A stretch of DNA of 64,000 nucleotides, taken from the NCBI GenBank assembly GCA_018716295.1, contig DVKC01000011.1, positions 1-64,000 on the forward strand, in the 5' to 3' direction. Positions 59,533 to 64,000 of this stretch are shown piece after piece. Below the pieces are notes generated by a model. That model was not told the DNA's origin, did not search any database, and worked only from the letters and a program-made list of their open reading frames with translations. Position 1 is the stretch's first letter; every line of letters starts with the position of its first letter. A program made the translations under genes and the position numbers. This DNA comes from Candidatus Avimuribaculum pullicola. GTDB lineage: Bacteria; Bacteroidota; Bacteroidia; Bacteroidales; Muribaculaceae.

Positions 59533-61410
59533 TTATCTACCTAACAGCAAAAGCAATATGTTGATGTCGCTTGGCGAAATGCCAGGTATTCGCGATGCCT
59601 GAGCTATTGTTTCAGGATCGATGCGCGTGAGCTTCTGCCGAGCCTCGGTTGACAGTGATTTCACATCGTTGTACACGATGCGACCTTTGAGCTTTACATT
59701 CTCAAGCCGGCGTATTTTATCGGCAATGACACGCTCGCGATCAATATACCCCTGGTACTTCATAAGTATCTCAGCCGACTCCACAATCTCTTCACGGCGA
59801 TCTTCCTCGATTGTGTCAATAAATTGCCGCAATGGGGCTACAATCTGTGATAGCTTGTCAACATCGAGTTGCGGACGCAAAACCAAGTCGTAAAGCTTCA
59901 CGCCTTGCTTCAACGGAGCTGTACCGAGTGCCTCAAGCGACGGATTTATAATCGATGCCTTAATTGAGAACTCCTTAGCATATTCAATCAATGCGTCGCG
60001 CTGCCTACGCTTCGAAAGCAACAAATCATAACGTTCACGAGTAGCGAGTCCAAGCTGGTAGCCACGCTCGGTAAGGCGCATGTCGGCATCATCTTGCCGC
60101 AGCAATATGCGATACTCGGCACGCGAGGTAAACATGCGGTAAGGCTCATCAACGCCCTTCGTCACGAGATCATCAATAAGAACTCCTATATATGCCTCGT
60201 CGCGGGCAAGCTCAAACGGAGGCAAACCATTAATCTTCTGGTGGGCGTTTATACCAGCCACCAGTCCCTGCCCTGCGGCTTCTTCATAACCTGTCGTACC
60301 ATTGACTTGTCCTGCAAAAAACAGGTTGGCTATGCGCTTCGTTTCAAGGGTATGCGTCAACTGCGTCGGGTCAAAGAAATCATATTCTATGGCATAACCG
60401 GGTCGATATATCTGCACATCGCGCAGTGCAGGAATCTTCTGCAACGCACGGAACTGCACATCGAGTGGCAATGATGATGAAAAGCCATTAAGATAAAACT
60501 CCTGTGTGCTTTCACCCTCGGGTTCGAGAAACAATTGATGATGCGTTTTTTCGGCAAATGTCACGATTTTAGTTTCGATGCTCGGGCAATAACGCGGACC
60601 GATACTCTGAATTTGCCCATTGTAGAGCGGAGAATCAGGAAGCCCGGCACGCAATATATCGTGGACTTCGGGATTGGTATAAACAATCCAGCAAGGGCGT
60701 TGCCGCAGCGTCCGTTTCACGCCAGGCATGAACGAGAACTTGTGGAAATCAGTATCCCCTTCCTGCACCTCGGTATTCTCGAAATGCACCGAACGGGCAT
60801 CAATACGCACTGGCGTGCCAGTCTTCATTCGAGCTGTCGTAAAGCCCAATTGCCGCAATTGCTCGGTAATTCCATGCGATGGCGGCTCAGATATACGCCC
60901 ACCAGGAATCATTACGCGCCCAATGTGCATAAGCCCATTGAGGAATGTACCGGCAGTCAGCACCACGGCACGGGCATTGAAAGTAACACCAAGTGCAGTC
61001 GTTACGCCAGTCACCACCCCATCGTCAATTTTAAGCCCTGTCACGCTGTCTTGCCACATATACAAGTTATCGGTATTCTCGATTACAGCGCGCCATTCGG
61101 CAATAAAACGGGTACGGTCGGCCTGTGCTCGTGGGCTCCACATAGCAGGGCCTTTCGAGCGGTTAAGCATTCTGAATTGAATAGACGCGCGGTCGGCCAC
61201 CATTCCCATTTGACCACCAAGAGCGTCAATCTCGCGAACAATCTGCCCCTTGGCAATACCACCAACGGCAGGATTGCAACTCATCTGGGCAATCTTGTTC
61301 ATATCCATCGTGATGAGCAACGTGCGCGACCCAAGCCTCGCAGCAGCACATGCAGCCTCGCAGCCAGCATGGCCGGCACCAATCACAATGACATCATAGT
61401 CAAATCTCAT
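59533..61410 (-). CDS. mnmG: tRNA uridine-5-carboxymethylaminomethyl(34) synthesis enzyme MnmG
   Basis: A 625-residue FAD enzyme (GidA) that with MnmE modifies the wobble uridine of several tRNAs. Features: dinucleotide-binding VIGAGHAGCEAACAAARLG (about 8-26), CNPAVGGIAKGQIVREIDALGG (about 46-67) with a conserved Cys, FFAGQVNGTTGYEEAAGQG (about 367-385) and the C-terminal helical domain. Full length and intact. Confidence 0.97.
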   Translation of the reverse strand: MRFDYDVIVIGAGHAGCEAACAAARLGSRTLLITMDMNKIAQMSCNPAVGGIAKGQIVREIDALGGQMGMVADRASIQFRMLNRSKGPAMWSPRAQADRTRFIAEWRAVIENTDNLYMWQDSVTGLKIDDGVVTGVTTALGVTFNARAVVLTAGTFLNGLMHIGRVMIPGGRISEPPSHGITEQLRQLGFTTARMKTGTPVRIDARSVHFENTEVQEGDTDFHKFSFMPGVKRTLRQRPCWIVYTNPEVHDILRAGLPDSPLYNGQIQSIGPRYCPSIETKIVTFAEKTHHQLFLEPEGESTQEFYLNGFSSSLPLDVQFRALQKIPALRDVQIYRPGYAIEYDFFDPTQLTHTLETKRIANLFFAGQVNGTTGYEEAAGQGLVAGINAHQKINGLPPFELARDEAYIGVLIDDLVTKGVDEPYRMFTSRAEYRILLRQDDADMRLTERGYQLGLATRERYDLLLSKRRQRDALIEYAKEFSIKASIINPSLEALGTAPLKQGVKLYDLVLRPQLDVDKLSQIVAPLRQFIDTIEEDRREEIVESAEILMKYQGYIDRERVIADKIRRLENVKLKGRIVYNDVKSLSTEARQKLTRIDPETIAQASRIPGISPSDINILLLLLGR

Positions 61411-61492
61411 TATTAAGTATTATCTTATGTAATTCCCTTAAATTTTAATCGAATCTAACGAAGAAACAGCGCACGCATCACACTGGCAAAAA

Positions 61493-61924
61493 TCAAAACT
61501 GCCCACTGTAGAGCAATGCCAACGCCTTGTCTTCGTGCTGTTCCATCACTTCACGTTCACCAGGGCCCTTGTCGTTAATTCCCAGCAGGTGAAGCACCCC
61601 ATGTATCACCACACGCCGCAATTCATCGTCATACGCGCGGCCGAAAAGCTCGGCATTGGTTCGCACCGTGTCGAGCGATATATACATGTCGCCAGCGATA
61701 CGGCGGCGAGTGGAGTAATCAAAAGTAATAATGTCGGTATAATAATCGTGTTTGAGAAACTCGCGGTTGACGCGTAAAATTTCCGCGTCATCGCAAAATA
61801 TATACGTCAGTGTGCCGACAGCTTTACCAAAATTCTTAGCCACGGCTACAACCCACATTCTCACAACCTCACGGTCGAGAGCCGGCATATCCACGCCCTC
61901 TGTTTCAAAAACTATGTTAGCCAT
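61493..61924 (-). CDS. ybeY: Endoribonuclease/rRNA maturation factor YbeY
   Basis: A 143-residue zinc protein for 16S rRNA 3' maturation. The metal motif appears as VIHGVLHLLGINDKGPGERE (about 107-126), with two His and the third ligand displaced as in Bacteroidota members, preceded by TFDYSTRRRIAGDMYISLD. The ATG at 61924 is chosen; the frame open to 61993 enters the promoter. Two near-identical promoters lie upstream. Confidence 0.92.
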   Translation of the reverse strand: MANIVFETEGVDMPALDREVVRMWVVAVAKNFGKAVGTLTYIFCDDAEILRVNREFLKHDYYTDIITFDYSTRRRIAGDMYISLDTVRTNAELFGRAYDDELRRVVIHGVLHLLGINDKGPGEREVMEQHEDKALALLYSGQF

Positions 61925-61946
61925 TCTCGTAACACGTTTATTGGTA

Positions 61947-62058
61947 CAAATATAGTGCAAGGCGAGCGCAAATGCAAAAATGTGCTCGCACATTTTTCGC
62001 TTTTGCCAAGCCGAAGCCTATATTATCCAAATATATCGCAAGGCGAGCGCAAATGCAA
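61947..62058 (-). promoter_or_regulatory. Duplicated 31-bp promoter module upstream of ybeY with intervening palindrome
   Basis: Two copies of a 31-bp unit (61947-61977 and 62028-62058, 29 of 31 identical, 81 bp apart) each carry minus-strand TATATTTG as -7 box and a TTGCATTTGCGCTCGCC stretch upstream that can serve as -33 region. Between them a near-perfect palindrome (61976-61985 with 61988-61997, AAAAATGTGC) could be an operator or a terminator for the distal promoter. Confidence 0.65.
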
Positions 62059-62318
62059 TCAAAAAACTATTCACTTTTGCTTTTGACGTGCCAACAACCG
62101 TCAATAATACAACATCATACCTATGCCGATTTTTCTTGCGAGTTTGCCAAATAGCCAAAAGCACACACAACTCGCTATTTTTCTGCAATTTACACAAAAA
62201 CAAACCCTTTGAGAATTGAATATTTAAAAAATCCCGAACAATTACACAGGAATTTAGCGACTATTGAGTGGTTTACACTTCACTCCCCCACCCCACTCAT
62301 ACAAGCGCACATAAAAAA
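62059..62318. other. Non-coding gap
   Basis: Remainder of the 441-bp gap between ybeY and the beta-helix gene. It is AT-rich; apart from the promoter module on one side and the terminator hairpin on the other I see no gene or recognisable signal. Confidence 0.4.
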
Positions 62319-62344
62319 GCTCACGACAACCAAATGCCGCGAGC
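62312..62344 (-). terminator. Terminator of the beta-helix gene
   Basis: On the minus strand GCTCGCG (62338-62344) pairs with CGTGAGC (62319-62325), followed by a T-run (62312-62317), the classic intrinsic terminator layout, 22 bp after the stop. Confidence 0.65.
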
Positions 62345-62365
62345 CTTACATTCTTTACTGTTACA

Positions 62366-63847
62366 TCACAAGCAACATTTAAGCGCAGTTTGCTTACCGT
62401 CGTTTGAAGTTACCACTACCACATATACGCCACTTGCAAGATCAGACAAGTCGGCAGCACCATTCACAACACATCGGCGAGCCACCAACGCACCCGACGC
62501 AGCATAAACCATCACTTGGCTATCATTGCCGACCTCCGACATCACCACTTGCTTTCCTACACTGTCAAAGTAGCAACCTTGGGTTTTCACACCTGCTACA
62601 CCCGACGACTCCATGGGAGGCATGAAAATCACTTCCCCAAGACTGGCAATGTCATTTTTATGCGTGATCACTGTTTCTATCAACTCCTCGGTCTGCTCGG
62701 CAACATTCCATTTGTTACCCTGGGCATAAATAGTATTTTGACCATTGTTATAAAGGTCATACAACGCCCCACCGTTGCCGTTGCCAACAAAGACATTTCC
62801 ACCAGGATTGTAATCCGCGGCCGATGGATCTTCGGTCTTGCCAATGTTCACACTGCCACCGCCAATCACCGTTATGCCCCACAAGTTACCTTCGATGTGG
62901 TTTCCTGTAATCACGGCAGTCTGATTATATTTCGAGTCATATATGCTTATTCCACTGCCGCCATTCATGGCATTATCCTCATACTTGTTGTCAACAATTT
63001 CGTTGTTAATTATGCTCACGTTCATAGCTCCGTTGGTAGTTATGCCATAACGATGCTTGCGCATATCATTACCCTCTATGAGCACATTGTTGCTACCGCT
63101 TGCCCCAAGCATGTTAGACACAGATATCGCTCCCACCTTATTACGCTCATTGCCAAGAATGATATTATTCTTTATGACAATGTCACGGTCGCCACCGACA
63201 GTGATATTGAGTTGCGGCTTGTTGGCATTCTCAGTATTGTTGTCATAAAAGTAACAGTTCTCTATAATCACGCCATAATAAAAATTAGCAGCACCGCCTA
63301 TGGCTGGGACAGCATTTTCAATAAAGTCACAATCGGCCACATCAAGAATACCGCCCGATTCGGCCATGCTCAACGCACCAGCCGACGACATTTCACCATT
63401 GCAATACTTGAACGAGCAGTCACGCACCACAACCTCTTTTGTCGTCCAAGCGCGAAATCCAGCATACTCAAAATTGACACACTTGAGCGTAGTCACATCT
63501 TTTGCCTCACTAAAAAGGGCTATACCTTCAGGATTGTCGGTGTCGGCATTACGTGTCACCGTCACAGCCGTTGCCGCTTCAAGGTCGGCCTCGCCCTCTA
63601 TGCGCAATTGCACTGCATCGCCCATTTTTATTGTAATGCCATCTTCAATGACAAACTTGTTGCCTTCGGAAATAGTTACATTATCAAGCATTATATAAGT
63701 ATTACCATCTTTGGTTACACCACTTTCCGCAATCTGACTCAAAGCATTGAGCGTATATTCTGCCCCATCACCAGTGGTGACATATTCTGCCGAAGCAGTT
63801 TGCACAACAGCAATCAAAATGGAAGATAAAAGTAATGTTTTTTTCAT
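62366..63847 (-). CDS. Secreted right-handed beta-helix protein with T9SS sorting tail
   Basis: A 493-residue protein with signal peptide (ending ASAEY, about residue 21), a parallel beta-helix of pectate-lyase type (about 90-370; repeated N-rich coils such as NNVLIEGNDMRKHRYGI, NVSIINNEIVDNKYEDN, AVITGNHIEGNLWGITVIGG) and a C-terminal sorting domain (QVMVYAASGALVARR, LASGVYVVVV). The helix usually binds or cuts acidic glycans, but no catalytic set is clear. It is probably surface-exposed through type IX secretion. Promoter -7 box at 63878-63885. Confidence 0.82.
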   Translation of the reverse strand: MKKTLLLSSILIAVVQTASAEYVTTGDGAEYTLNALSQIAESGVTKDGNTYIMLDNVTISEGNKFVIEDGITIKMGDAVQLRIEGEADLEAATAVTVTRNADTDNPEGIALFSEAKDVTTLKCVNFEYAGFRAWTTKEVVVRDCSFKYCNGEMSSAGALSMAESGGILDVADCDFIENAVPAIGGAANFYYGVIIENCYFYDNNTENANKPQLNITVGGDRDIVIKNNIILGNERNKVGAISVSNMLGASGSNNVLIEGNDMRKHRYGITTNGAMNVSIINNEIVDNKYEDNAMNGGSGISIYDSKYNQTAVITGNHIEGNLWGITVIGGGSVNIGKTEDPSAADYNPGGNVFVGNGNGGALYDLYNNGQNTIYAQGNKWNVAEQTEELIETVITHKNDIASLGEVIFMPPMESSGVAGVKTQGCYFDSVGKQVVMSEVGNDSQVMVYAASGALVARRCVVNGAADLSDLASGVYVVVVTSNDGKQTALKCCL

Positions 63848-63877
63848 ACGCGATAAAAAATTTGAAGTTATATGGAG

Positions 63878-63885
63878 CAAATATA
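63878..63885 (-). promoter_or_regulatory. -7 promoter box of the beta-helix gene
   Basis: Minus-strand TATATTTG, 30 nt before the ATG; the -33 element is weak. Confidence 0.5.
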
Positions 63886-63981
63886 TAACAAATTTATTTC
63901 ATACACCACAAAATTGCTAACAATAACACATTCAACTCGACTTTTACATAACGACATGCCATCGCCACGACATTTTTTCGC

Positions 63982-63989
63982 TACTTTTG
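63982..63989 (+). promoter_or_regulatory. -7 promoter box of a gene beyond the right edge
   Basis: TACTTTTG matches TAnnTTTG on the plus strand 11 bp before the window ends, so a divergent gene probably begins just outside. Confidence 0.4.
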
Positions 63990-64000
63990 TAACAACGTAA

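Noticed and set aside
1-64000. tRNA or rRNA genes
   Set aside because: No cloverleaf with a GGTTCGAATCC-type arm and no rRNA segment was recognised by eye; a tRNAscan run would settle it.

Overview
The window comes from a chromosome of Bacteroidota, order Bacteroidales, and most resembles a gut commensal of the Muribaculaceae/Bacteroides type (family assignment is inference). Supporting signs are promoters of the Bacteroides form (TTTG, about 19-20 bp, TAnnTTTG) before many genes, DUF3256, GIN-domain, DUF3943 and DUF1573 proteins, lipoproteins, TonB-receptor-like barrels, and three proteins with type IX secretion C-terminal tails (subtilase, endonuclease I, beta-helix protein). Few genes have a Shine-Dalgarno sequence, as is usual in this phylum.

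Layout. 1-3.55 kb: decayed end of an integrative/mobilizable element (tyrosine integrase, membrane cargo protein, excisionase-like HTH protein, truncated DUF3987 gene), with three 13-bp repeats at exactly 41-bp spacing upstream of the integrase. 3.6-9.8 kb: a DUF2795 gene and a minus-strand cluster of LPP20-type and carboxypeptidase-regulatory/DUF1566 lipoproteins ending in a transglutaminase-like protein, behind a long structured leader. 10-16.4 kb: LD-carboxypeptidase, GIN protein, dusB, metK with an unusual leader, and a LemA-TPM-TPM operon. 16.5-24.2 kb: a REP-associated IS200-type transposase system with one intact gene, one frameshifted copy and seven palindromic repeats of about 110 bp, around a secreted subtilase and a DEAD-box helicase. 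24.2-35.9 kb: eight tightly packed minus-strand genes joining a synthase-dependent exopolysaccharide machine (HEAT membrane protein, GT2 synthase, TPR plus outer-membrane barrel, DUF4838 lipoprotein) to a DUF1573 lipoprotein, a NamZ-like muramidase, a sodium symporter and a WYL regulator. 36.2-45.2 kb: divergent glycerate kinase, cytidine deaminase head-to-head with a LysM glucosaminidase, ammonium transporter, SGNH/MBOAT O-acylation pair, HNH nuclease, and a 5'-truncated HpaII-type restriction endonuclease. 45.2-55.4 kb: HAD phosphatase, DUF3943 protein, purN, lipid-type ABC exporter, large beta-barrel receptor and secreted endonuclease I. 55.4-61.9 kb: housekeeping run deoC, NTP pyrophosphohydrolase, dtd, uvrC, apt, mnmG, ybeY, with an exact parS (ParB site) between apt and mnmG, suggesting an origin-proximal position. 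62.4-63.8 kb: secreted beta-helix protein.

The most promising observations are the eight-gene exopolysaccharide/muropeptide operon, the repeat family whose central hairpin module is inverted in some copies, the metK leader with two mutually exclusive long pairings, and the parS site. No tRNA, rRNA or CRISPR array was recognised.
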